Notes under the pieces: generated by a model | The model's database searches: none | What the model saw: the letters and a program-made list of their open reading frames with translations, nothing else | What the model was told of the DNA's origin: nothing | Origin: Triticum aestivum | Taxonomy: Eukaryota > Streptophyta > Magnoliopsida > Poales > Poaceae | Direction: 5' to 3' | Length of the DNA stretch: 64,000 nucleotides | NCBI RefSeq assembly: GCF_018294505.1 | Contig: NC_057807.1 | Span: 136,368,747-136,432,746 of the forward strand | Made by a program: the position numbers and the translations under genes | In this document: positions 26,144-37,420 of the stretch, piece by piece | Layout of the letters: each line of letters starts with the position of its first letter | Numbering within the stretch: the first letter of the stretch is position 1

Positions 26144-26163
26144 GAATCTCGTCCCCGAGATTC
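26144..26163. repeat. Perfect short palindrome next to A polypurine tract
   Basis: GAATCTCG-TCCC-CGAGATTC: eight-base arms and a four-base loop. It is preserved unchanged in B at 36785-36804. Confidence 0.85.
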
Positions 26164-26461
26164 CCAAACTAGGCGTGGAAAGGAATATGGGAACTTGGAT
26201 ATGGGGTAGTCTTCACATCCCCATACTGCTTCTGCTTCCGAAGGTGCTCCATTGAACCTTGAAGTACTCGATGGCATGGCTTCGTGTTTGTCGTCCTGCT
26301 TGATCCAGATTGCAACTGGGGTCTCTCGCGTAGGTCATATTGGGCTGGGGGGTCAATGGTTCGGTGGTTGATGCCCTAGTAGGGATCGGGCTAGTTAGGA
26401 AGTCGGAAACGTTTCCGGAGTTGAGTCGTGTAGAAAAAAAACGTTGTGTACAATGGGTGAC

Positions 26462-26800
26462 TCAGGGGATAACTCTAGCTGGTAGACGTCTATTCTTCAT
26501 CTTGCAGTGATCTTGGAGAGGGCCGATAAATCTTGGTGTGAGCTTCCCTTCGACATGGAAATGCTTGGTTCCTTTGGGAGAAGTGGCTCGCAGATATGCC
26601 TGGTCTTCGATGCAGAGGTTTACTTCTTGACGATGGTGGTTGGTGTAGTTCTTCCTCCTTGACGTGGCGGTCTTCAAATGTTCCTTGACCAGCTGAACGG
26701 CTCTTCTTCCGTCTTCGGGTAGGCAAGTATGTCATCAAGGAAAGATGGCAACTAACTTGTCTGAGTACTCCATGAAGACTTGCCCACGGGGTACATAGGG
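26462..26800 (-). pseudogene. Collapsed pol remnant in A: RT catalytic region joined to integrase C-terminus
   Basis: Minus strand. Near 26800 a block reads VFMEYSDKLVAIF. One frame away follows LDDILAYPKTEEE, the neighbourhood of the reverse-transcriptase F/Y-x-D-D motif. After one more frame change, 26700-26462 reads RRKNYTNHHRQEV and GKLTPRFIGP, matching the basic stretch and GPY/F-type module at the C-terminus of Ty3/gypsy integrase. RNase H and the integrase zinc-binding and catalytic parts, some hundreds of residues in complete elements, are absent between the two. An ancestral internal deletion is the simplest reading. It is not functional. Confidence 0.65.
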
Positions 26801-29449
26801 TATAGGTTGGGGTATCGGTGGTGGTCATGGTTGGGTATTGGCCAAGGTTTCCTTGTCCTAGAGCCAAAGCCCATGGTTGTGATTCCGACCATATCGTGGC
26901 TTGGTGGGGCTTAAGGGTTTCAAGGATTCTAGTGTGCGAGTGAACGTTTGTCACCTTATCCTTAAGCACGGTTCCTGAGATGCCAATTGTTCTATCTAGT
27001 CCTATAAGTAAATCACATCATGTTACCGAAAGAATCATCCCATATAGGTCAATTCCAATCATCACTCATGTTATTCATATCCTCATGACTCTCGAGAGGA
27101 GGTCTAACAAAATCATGTATGTCTACAATCCCCAAACTCGTATGTATGGCTACCCCTAAAAATCCATGGGTGGAGCATATAAGCTGCTAAGCTTGAATTT
27201 AATCACCACAATCCAAGTGCTCAGTCTATTGATCCAAGGTTCATGATAAAGCATCTCCATCCTAGGGAAACACGTCGTAAACCACTCCAAGATCTTGTTT
27301 CCTTCCTATGAATCAACCAACAGCCCATTAGCTTCCATCAATCACTACATAATCCATTTAATTCTACAAATCCAATGTTTATGGTGTTCCACATGATCTT
27401 CTAATGTCCTATAATCCTCAAATACTTGAAAAGGATTATCTTTACTATAGTCAGTCCACCAATTCCCATATCATGGTCAAGTAAACCCCAAGGTCAAGCT
27501 TATATCAACTCCGACAATTAACCCAATCTCATAGTTTATTGTCCCCCAAGAAACATGGTACCATGATCGAGATCATCAGTCTAAATCCAATTTACTCCGA
27601 ACCATGTAGACTTACTCAGCATCTATACTCAACTAGGATCACCTATTTAAATCCAAATCTCTTGTCCAACGAGAATTTCTATATGTCTCCCCCAAGTCAT
27701 TATCGTAACAACTATCTCCTATCAATTCATCTGATCACGTCAAATCCTTGCACTTCCAGGAGTTCCAGCTTGCGATCATAATTGTCCTATAAATCCAATT
27801 TACTCAGGGGTAATGAAAGCTATGCTACTCTATAATCATGATCCCACCAAGTTCATCTACCAACATGAAAGCCTCATAATCCACCAAATAGTCTCATATA
27901 ATTCCTCAAGTCATTTGTCCTCTATTCCTATATCCTCAAACTGGTCTTCCCTATGGCATCGTCAGTTCTGGTGCTATATTAGGATGATAATGTGCTCGTT
28001 CACTATGTCCACTAGTTCCATAATGAACCTAGTGTTGTGCAAGGTTTACAGAGGCTTAACTGGTTCTCTTACAATTCTATGGGTTAAGCACATGGTTAAA
28101 GATTTGTTATGGGGTGTCTTATGAAGTCTCGAAGGGTCTAGGAATGGTTTTCTAGTATGGAGGGTTAAACATACTTCTACGGGGTTTCACTTGGTCGAGG
28201 AGGTTGCAACAAAAAGTCTTCAGTGCTAGTTGGTCGCCGAAGTAGACTCCTTGGTGCATCTTGTCTTTCTAGTCTTCAGTTGAGGAGAGAGATGAGAGGG
28301 ATAAGTAGCATAAAGGGGGATGCCTAAAGGGGGTTCTATCGTGCAGGTGCAAACAAACAAGTGCCAAAAAGGGCCAAACAAAAGAAAACAAGGAAGGTGA
28401 TATAGTCGCGTACTTGTTGCCTAGGGCAAAAGTGCGACTTATATCAAAACACAAACAAATAAAAGCAAGCAACACACAATCATGGTTCTATTCGAACCAT
28501 CATACGGACTCGACTGCGCATAGGGGGTACACAACTCATCCTACCCTAGGGGTTCTCGGATTCAGTAGTCGTGCTTTGCTCCGTGTCTCATGCAGTCTTT
28601 GGATTCTCCTCAGGTGTCGCTACGTTTCTTGTAATTGTTCGATGAAACAATCCGGGTTGAGCCTGAAGAGTCTTCAACAACTTCTCGCCTATTGAAGTGA
28701 TGGGTGAAGGTGGCTCCTCGTAGCAGGCATTGACTCGGTCTTCTGTTGTCTTCTTATTCATGACGATCCCGTTTTGTCTTCTAAGGCATCGATGGTACCA
28801 GGTAGGTAATCCTTTATGCAATGACATTAACAAGGCATAGTAGAGGTCCAACATGTCGATTACGTTGATGACAATATCGACACCAAGAGCGGGGGATGAA
28901 GAGAACCGTTTTCCTGCTCACTATAGTGAGGCGGACCAAATGGCGAGGTTCTCATCCACCGGTGGTTGCCGATACAACAACGGTAGTGACAGGGTTACCC
29001 TATTAGCGATGTATATCATGATCTTGCATATCCTATGCCCTGATCGTCGTAGGCTAAGGTTGCATCATCTTGGGGTAGTGTCAAGGGTGTCACCATCTTC
29101 TGGGTCTTCATGCCCTCATTCTTCAAAGGCGTATCTCCTGTTGGCATCGTCTTGTTGTGGTCTCGCCAATCTTAGGTTTAGAAGAGGTGGGTGAGTGTTT
29201 GGCAAGGTGTACTCCTTCTAGGCTATCCATGAGGATTACAAGGATTCACGTGGTCAGGGGCTCGAGGGTGCTAGCGACCATTTGCAATAGTTTTGAAGGG
29301 AAGAGATCGATGGGGGAAAGTATACCTTAGTTTTTGAAAATCTGAGAAGGAAAGAGAAGTATAGATAGTTTTGAAAATTTGTAATAGTTTTGGAAATAGT
29401 TTTACCCTAACTAACGACCATTCTAACTAAGGTTTCCTACAGTCAAGAT

Positions 29450-29462
29450 GCCTCTGATACCA
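29450..29462 (-). other. Primer binding site of A (Met-initiator type, one mismatch)
   Basis: Minus strand TGGTATCAGAGGC, four bases from the LTR end. The usual initiator-Met site reads TGGTATCAGAGCC, as in B. The second-last base is changed here. Confidence 0.8.
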
Positions 29463-29466
29463 GCTC

Positions 29467-32017
29467 TGTGGGGACCCCGACTCATAAATCGTGATCACCG
29501 AATGCACGTGTACAGTGATCCCACAGATCAATGCTCACTGAACACACAGAAGCTGAATAACAGGAGTCTTACATCCATACATACCGTATTACACAAGTAG
29601 GACCATTATGGTCAAGTCTTGAGTATAACATCGCAGCGGAAATCTTCGTCGATAACTTGGACCCATGCCATCTGCCTTAACCCTACAGGCATTCTGACTG
29701 GGAAGCGTCCTAGCTCGCATGTTCGTCACCAAAGTATTCATCTTCATATCATGTTCTTTCATGCCCGGCCAATAAAATAACCAGTGGCAAGCCAATGAGT
29801 ACTTTGAATGTACTCGCAAGCAACCCATGTTTTGGTTCAAGGTACAACAATGCATGATATAGGTAAATTTTTGCGGAAAGCTAGTTTTGAGTGCAATGAC
29901 ATGCTCAACAAATTGTAAGACATGCATCAGGAGGATTCAATTAACCATGAGGACAGGTTACAGATATCAACATAAATAGAGTGGGCACCAACCCAGCTTA
30001 ATCATGTCAAGTCATTGACTTGACCCAAGTAGTTCTTCCCACTTATCCAAACACACACACTGGTTTGTAAACATGTGGACGTAGTTTAAGCAGCAACGCC
30101 CAACTATCCTTGACCGTGGACATGGCTATTCGAATAGTTTTACACTCTGTAGAGGTTGCACACTTTACCCACAAGATCCGGGGAACTTCCGTGTCATCCA
30201 CGACCCGCGGTACCTCAAGTACCCGGGGTAAGCACCCGATCACTATCTTTCCCTAGACGACACTAACAAGGAGTCCACTCGTTGTTTCGTATCCTCACGA
30301 TGTACATCATACGAGACTCACTCGAGATCGTAACATCCGAGAGGGGACACAACGGTGTATCCGGTGCCCTGTGAAAACAGTCATGGCCGCCCTACCTGGC
30401 ACGACCCCGTCCCGAGAGAGAGCACCAACTCTCCCCCGTCACTAGTAATGCGGACTCCAAGCTAGTATCGGCCTAGGTAGTCAATAATGCCCTTTCCCAT
30501 ATAAGGGTAGAGTGGTTGCGCATGTAAGGTTGGGACAGTCGACAAATCTTAAATCTAATCCGTTTTCGAAAACAACACACACACTTGCCTCGGTACACCA
30601 CTTTGTCATCAAGTGGTTACCCATCTCATTGTCTCCCTCGGGCATAAGTGGCACCCGACGGGGTTTTCGAAAGTCCTTTGAAAATACTTTGTCTCCATTC
30701 CTATGCATATTCCCGTCCCTTTTGCGTAGCACTACTTAGCATCCTATCTACCCCCACCGGCATAACCCTCATAAGGAGGTAGGGTCATGCTCAATGCAAG
30801 TATCAACAAGGAGGAAATGAAGGCAACCCACCAAAGTGGCTACCCTCTCATCATGATTCCAATGCAGCAATATTAAAGTGCTATATGAAATGCATAAAAG
30901 GGGTTTCATAGACATGGTCAAAGGGCTGCTTGCCTGTTTTAACAAAGTCTTCGAGGTCTTCAAATATCCCTGGTCCAACTCCAAGCATTTCGTCTACTTC
31001 GTCAACTATCGTTGAAAGCAACCATTATAAGCAACACAATAAGGCAGGAAATAAAAGTGCTCTAAAAATGAGAGTTGGACTTTTCTAGGATACCTCTGGT
31101 CATGTGAGGAATGACCAAGGTGATTTCATTGGAAGTGGATCAATGGATATTTCTAAACATTTTGATATGGTGGAATCAAGGGGTTTATGGAATTGCAAGA
31201 AGTGTACAGAAACATATTTTTGGAAAATGAGCAAAGGCACCCATTTAACAAAGGATGATTTTAGAAGCATCTAGGAATTGGTTTCACTGGATTTGGAGTT
31301 CAAATGGACTTCCTATGAATTTGCAAAGTTGGCTATATATGAAGAAATAGACCATTATTTGAGGTGATACAGAAAGTATTAGTAAAAATGTTCAAAAACT
31401 AAGTTTTGAACTTATAGACATCTAGGATTTTGAATCATGGCATTTGGATCAAATTTGAGCTCTCTGTGATTTTCTGAAGTTCATCACAGAAATGGAAAAT
31501 GGGGTTTTATTTAATTTGTGTGAGTAAAATTGTTCTTGAAAAATGTGCATGCTGCACCAACAGGTAGATCATGATTTATGGAGTCACCAGAAATTTGAAT
31601 CATCCAATTTGGAGTTAACATGAATATTTGGGAGATTTTGCAAATTTCTGGAAAAGGAAAAAGACAAAGGAAGTGGGAGGGGGGGTTATACCTATACCGC
31701 GCACCGAGCGCAGCATAGCGCTACAGCGCACTGGGCCGGCCCAGCGGCTCGGCCGCATGCGTGCAGGCGGCCACGTTGAAGGCGCCCGCCCGGAATACGT
31801 CTTCGTCGCTGGGAGACGGCAACTAGGGAAGCCGTGTCCACTTAAGTTGTGGGCCCGACCCTTAGGGTCACTTACACCCGGGGCCCACCGGGCTCTCTCA
31901 CCTTCTCCCGCGTCCTTCTTCTTCCTCGCGACAGGGGACAGGGGAGGGCACCGGTCGCCGTGGTTCCGGCCGCTCCGCTGCGTCAGACGGCGTGGTAGTG
32001 GTCTGGGCGGATGCCCC
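29467..32017 (-). repeat. A, 5' LTR, part 1 (before B)
   Basis: Matches 21477 to about 24035 of the left LTR. It breaks at GCCCC (32013-32017), where B inserted. Confidence 0.88.
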
Positions 32018-35000
32018 TGTGGGGACCCTGACTCATAAGTCATTATCACCGAATGCACGTGTACAGTGATCCCAGAGATCAATGCTCACTGAACACACAG
32101 AAGCTGAATAACGAGAGTCTTACATCCATACATACCGTATTACACAAGTAGGACCATTATGGTCAAGTCTCGGGTATAACATTGCAGCGGAAATCTTCGT
32201 CGATAACTTGGACCCATGCCATCTGCCTTAACCGTACAAGCATTCTGACTGGGAAGCGTCCTAGCTCGCATGCTCATCACCGAAGTATTCTTCTTCATAT
32301 CATGTTCTTTCATGCCTGGCCAATAAAATAACCAGTGGCAAGCCAATGAGTACTTTGAATGTACTCGCAAGCGACCCATGTTTTGGTTCGAGATACAACA
32401 ATGCATGATATAGGTACATTTTTGCGGAAAGCTAGTTTTGAGTGCAATGACATGTTCAACAACTTGTAAGACATGCATCAGGAGAATTCAAGTAACCATA
32501 AGGACAGGTTACAGATATCAACATAAATAGAGTGGGCACCAACCCAACTCAATCATGTCAAGTCCTTGACTTGACCCAAGTAGTTCTTCCCACACACACT
32601 AGTTAGAAAACATGTGGACGTAGTTTAAGCAGCACCGCCCAACTTTCCTTGACCGTGGACACGGCTATTCGAATAGTTTTACACTCTGCAGAGGTTGCAC
32701 ACTTTACCCACAAGATCCGGGGAACTTCCGTGTCATCCACGACCCACGATACCTCAAGTACCTGGGGTAAGCACCCGATCACTATCTTTCCCTAGACGAC
32801 ACTAACAAGGAGTCCACTCGTTGTTCCGTATCCTCACGATGTACATCATACGAGACTCACTCGAGATCGTAACATCTGAGAGGGGACACAACGGTGTATC
32901 CGGTGCCCTGTGAAAACAGTCATGGTCGCCCTACCTGGCACGACCCCGTCCCGAGAGAGAGCACCAACTCTCCCCCATCACTAGTAATGCGGGCTCCAAG
33001 CTTGTATCGGCCTAGGTAATCAATAATGCCCTTTCCCATATAAGGGTAGAGTGGTTGCGCATGTAAGGTTGGGACAATCGACAAATCTTAAATCTAATCT
33101 GTTTTCGAAAACAACACACACACTTGCCTCGGTACACCACTTCGTCATCAAGTGGTTACCCATCTCATTATCTCCCTCGGGCATAAGTGGCACCCGACGG
33201 GGTTTTCGAAAAGTCCTTTGAAAGTACTCTGTCTCCATCACCATGCATATTCCCGTCCCTTTTTGTGTAGCTCTACTTTGCATCCTATCTACTCCCACCG
33301 ACATAACCCTCATAAGAAGGTAGGGTCATGCACAATGCAAGTATCAACAAGGAAGTAACAGAGGCAACCCATCAGAGTGGTTACCCTCTCATCATGATCC
33401 CGAAGCAACACTAATAAAGTGCTATATGACATGCATAAAAAGGGTTTCATAGACATGGTCAAAGGGCTGCTTGCCTGTTTTAACAAAGTCTTTGAGGTCT
33501 TCAAATATCTCTGGTCCATGGTCCATCTCTAACCATAATAAGCAACACGACAAGGCAAAAATAGAAGTGCTCTAAAAATGTGTGTTGGACTTTTCTAGGA
33601 TAGCTCTGGTCATATGAGGAATGACCAAGGTGATTTCATTGGAAGTGGATCAATGGATACTTCTAAACATTTTGATATGATGGAATCAAGGGGTTTTATG
33701 GGATTGCAAGAAGTGTACAGAAACATATTTTTGAAAAATGAGCAAAGGCACCCATTTAACAAAGGATGATTTTAGAAGCATCTATGAATTGGTTTCACTG
33801 GATATGGAGTTCAAATGAATTTCCTATGAATTTGCAAAGTTGATAAATATGAAGAAATGGCTCAATAATTTATGTGGTACAGAAAGTATTATTAAAAATG
33901 TTCATAAACTAAGTTATGAACTTTGAAGCATATAGGAATTTGAATTATGACATTTGGATTAAATTTGAGCCCTCCGTGATTTTCTAAAGTTTATGACAAA
34001 AATGGAAATATGGGATTTGATAAATGTTTGTGAAGAAAATCTTTATGGAAAAATGTGCAAGTTGCACCATGTGATAGATTAGGAATTTATGAACCTATAG
34101 AAATTAGAATCATCAAATTTGGAGTTAATTTGAATTTTTGAGAGATTTTACAAGTTATCTGGGAAAAGAAAATAAGAAAAAGGCTATACCTTTATTCTCC
34201 GCACTAGGCGAGAGATAGGCATTGGGCCGGCCCAGTGGCTCAGCTGTGCGGGTGGCAAGGCGACGTCAAAGGCGCCTTCCGCGGCGTATGCTTTTGCTGT
34301 GGGTTCACAGGAAACACCGGACCCGTCTCCACTTAAACGGTGGGGCCCGCCCACTGGGTCGCCGACGCGTGGGGCCCAGGGCTCAGGCCTTCGCCTACCT
34401 CCCGCTTGAACAGAGCAGAGGCAGGAGAGGCGAGGCTGAGCGGGTGCCGGCGCTCTTTCGAGTGGCACGGGCCATCTCCGGCGGCGCCCGGCACACCGGC
34501 GGACTCAGCTCGACGAGGCGCACCTGTCCATGGGCTACACGCATGCGCTGATGCTCGGAGTTGAGCAAGGCTTCGGGTCCAGCGGATGGCGGCGGCGGCT
34601 TGGTGGTGGCACCCGTTTTGGCTGCGTAGAAGGGGTCCTAGGGTGTTGGGGAGGATCGTGGAGGCTTGGTGGGTGTCGCGGACTAGATTAGAGGAGGAAG
34701 GGAGGCCGGGGCGGCTCGAATTTGAGCGGGGGTCCGAGGCGGCAATGGCGGCAGAGGAGGAGGGAGAAGGCACGGGAGGAGGAGTGGGTTGGTCCGGGGG
34801 TGCAGGGGAGGGAGAGGGAGTAGTTGGAGACAATAGGAGGCTCGGGGGTGGCCTTATACGGGCGCGGCCGGGAGGTGCCGTAGGCGGGGCGCACGGCCAC
34901 GGCCCGTGGCGTTTCCAGAGGCCAAAAGGGTGCTCTGGCGCGCGCCTGGGGTGTTCGTGGGCGTGGCCCAGGCCGAGAGGAGAGGAGAGAGGGAGCAGGG

Positions 35001-36766
35001 CGAGCTCCAGGAGGTCCCGCACGAGTGCGGCGACTGGTGGACGCGAGCGGCGCTCGGGCACGCGTGACAGAGGTCACCGGAGAGAGAAGGAGGAGGGGGA
35101 CAGGGGTTTAGCGTGACGCAGATGCCGAGGCACATCGTCGGGCGCGCTGGGGAGGCCCGAGGTGGCCGGGAGTGCTTGGTCGTGGGCGGCTACAGTGCCA
35201 GAGCGCACTGTAGCGCGCTCCAGAGCATGTCTTTGGCCGGCATGGCCATTGTTTTGGCAATGTGGGCGCGGCCACTATTGTCTGGTAGTGCTAGGGGGTA
35301 GTAAAGAAGTGTGGAGAGGCATTGGATGCCCGGGAGAGCCAGTAGGAGAGGAGAGAGGTTGAGGGAGAGAGAGAAAATGGCTGTCCAGAGAGAGGAAGTG
35401 GGGTTTTACCCCCCCCCCCCCAATAATTGATCTGAGGACTTGCCATTGTTACTGGAGGTAGAGGAGGACTAGGAGGAGCTGTGGTAAAAAGTTGAGCTCA
35501 AGGAGATTAGTGGAAGAGGTCAAAATGGTGTTTTTGGAAAAATGGCAGAAGGTGTTTGTTGTTGGTTTGGGCAAGAAAATTAACTCCAATTGACATGAGA
35601 ATTAACAGGATCAAGTTTCAAACATAATTGAGGTTGACCACCAAGTTTGAGCTCATTTGGACAAAGTTGCCAATGTAACTTTGGTAAACCCTAGAAATTA
35701 GCAAAAATGGCTTTGCCAAGATTTAGTCATGCAAATCTATTCTCATAGATGCACCACTTGGTTTAGTGTCATTATTTGAGGATTTGAACATGCTCACAAA
35801 AGTTGGGGTCAAGGAGGGGAAGTTGGTAGTACAAACTTGTTCAAATTTGATTCTGGTCAGAGAGGGTTTTGGGCACTTTGATCAAGATAACATTCTCTCC
35901 AAGTTGTGCCATTTGGTCTAGATGCATTATTACACCATTTGAGAATGTGCACCAAGTTTGAGAGCATTTGGACATGTTTGACAGTGCAAAGCTGTTCAAA
36001 CTTGAAAAAGGACTGAAGTGGTTTTGAGAGGGTTTCATGGGGTTATGCTATTCTCCATGAGATAGTACTTGGCAATATCATCAAAAATGTCATATGTGAC
36101 ATGTTAGAATTTTCTTGGATTTTTATGAAAATATTTCCTGTAGAAATATTTCAAATCCTTGAAATGAGCAGAAATGGTTTTGGGAGGTTTTGTCCAATAT
36201 TTTGATCATGACCATGTGTTGAAACTCATATATATGGAAAATATATGTCCACTGAGTTTCCCTGATTTTTCTCAAATATTTTTAAAGCTTAAAAATAATT
36301 TTAACCTATTTAAGACCATTTCTGGCCTTAAGAAAAAGCCTTTAAATAAAATAGGAAAATAACTTTTAAAATTATATTTTTGTGGTTTCTGGGCATCCTA
36401 TATCTAATAGGAGTCAAACATATTTTTGGAAAGATTTTTCCTGCCCTTAATTAAGTACTTGCAGTGCAAAACTCAATTCAGGGGTTTTTGGAAAACTAAT
36501 TTTAGAAAATAGTTTTTGGCCAAATTATTTTTTGTAAGAAAATTCTATAATGTATTATACACATGGCATGATCACTGGTTCAAGAGTTTGGAGCAAGGAG
36601 ATGAAGTATAGGAGTTGGAGGATTTATTTGATTTTTAGAGCACTTGCAAACAACAGACAAAAATCCAATCAAGGCAAGGTCCAAAACACTCAAAAGTTTT
36701 TGTCAAACCACATTTTATCATGATTTATTAGCTTAAGTGCTGTGGCATGAAAATCAGGGTGTGACG
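32018..36766 (-). repeat. B, 3' LTR (left copy)
   Basis: 4749 bp. Its last bases on the plus strand read GTGACG where the partner LTR has GTGACA, a change in the terminal dinucleotide used by integrase. Near 33515-33530 it has lost roughly 45 bases kept in the right LTR. A C13 run lies at 35409-35421. Confidence 0.88.
34851..34860 (-). promoter_or_regulatory. TATA-like box in B left LTR
   Basis: Minus strand CGTATAAGGC inside the GC-rich block, in the element's transcription direction. Also present in the right LTR. Confidence 0.4.
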
Positions 36767-36781
36767 GACCTACCCCCCTTA
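36767..36781 (-). other. Polypurine tract of B
   Basis: Minus strand TAAGGGGGGTAGGTC, as in A, next to the 3' LTR. Confidence 0.75.
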
Positions 36782-36784
36782 CAA

Positions 36785-36804
36785 GAATCTCGTCCCCGAG
36801 ATTC
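36785..36804. repeat. Perfect short palindrome next to B polypurine tract
   Basis: GAATCTCG-TCCC-CGAGATTC, identical to the one in A. Confidence 0.85.
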
Positions 36805-37099
36805 CCAAACTAGGCGCGGAAAGGAATACAGAAACTTGGATTTGGGGTAGTCTTTACGTCCTCATACTGCTTCTGTTTCCGTTTGGTGCTCCATTGACCC
36901 TTGAAGTGCTTGAGGGTGTGGCTTCGCATATGACGTTCTTCTTGATCCAGATTGCAATTGGGGTCTCTTGCATAGGTCATATTGGGCTGGAGGTCGATGG
37001 CTCGGTGATCGACGTCCTTGTTGAGACCGGGCTAGTTAGGAAGTTGGAAACGTTTCCGGAGTGGTGTCGTGTGGAAAAACGTTGTGCACAGTGGGTGAC

Positions 37100-37420
37100 T
37101 CAGGTGGTAACTCTAGCTGGTAGCCGTCTATTCTTCGTCTTGCGGTGATCTTGGAGAGGGCCGATAAATCTTGGTGTGAGCTTCCCTTCGACATGTAAAT
37201 GCTTGGTTCCTTTGAGAGAAGTGGCTTGCAGATATGCCTGGTCTTCGAAGCGGAGGTTTACTTCTTGACGATGGTGGTTGGTGTAGTTCTTCCTCCTGGT
37301 CATGGCGGTCTTCAGATGTTCCCTAACTAGCTGAACGGTTATACTTCCGTCTTCGGGTAGGCAAGTATGTCATCAAGGAAAGATGGCAACTAACTTGTCC
37401 GAGTACTCCGTGAAGACTTG
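37100..37420 (-). pseudogene. Collapsed pol remnant in B
   Basis: Same arrangement as in A at 26462-26800: a reverse-transcriptase-like block around the F-x-D-D region (37340-37420) runs into an integrase C-terminal block (RRKNYTNHHRQEV and GKLTPRFIGP, 37303-37100). Shared between two separately inserted elements, so the deletion is a family trait and not damage to one copy. Confidence 0.65.

Larger units (their letters stand above)
26126..29466 (-). other. A internal domain, mostly non-coding
   Basis: 3341 bp between the two LTRs. Apart from the polymerase/integrase remnant at 26462-26800 I find no long frame. On the minus strand, the stretch after the primer site (28580-29200) has short open blocks without recognised motif where gag would be expected. 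Confidence 0.75.

Noticed and set aside
26144..26163. The palindrome taken as a primer binding site on the plus strand
   Set aside because: The Met-type site at 29450 on the minus strand and the purine tract at 26126 fix the orientation of A, so this is the 3' side of the element.
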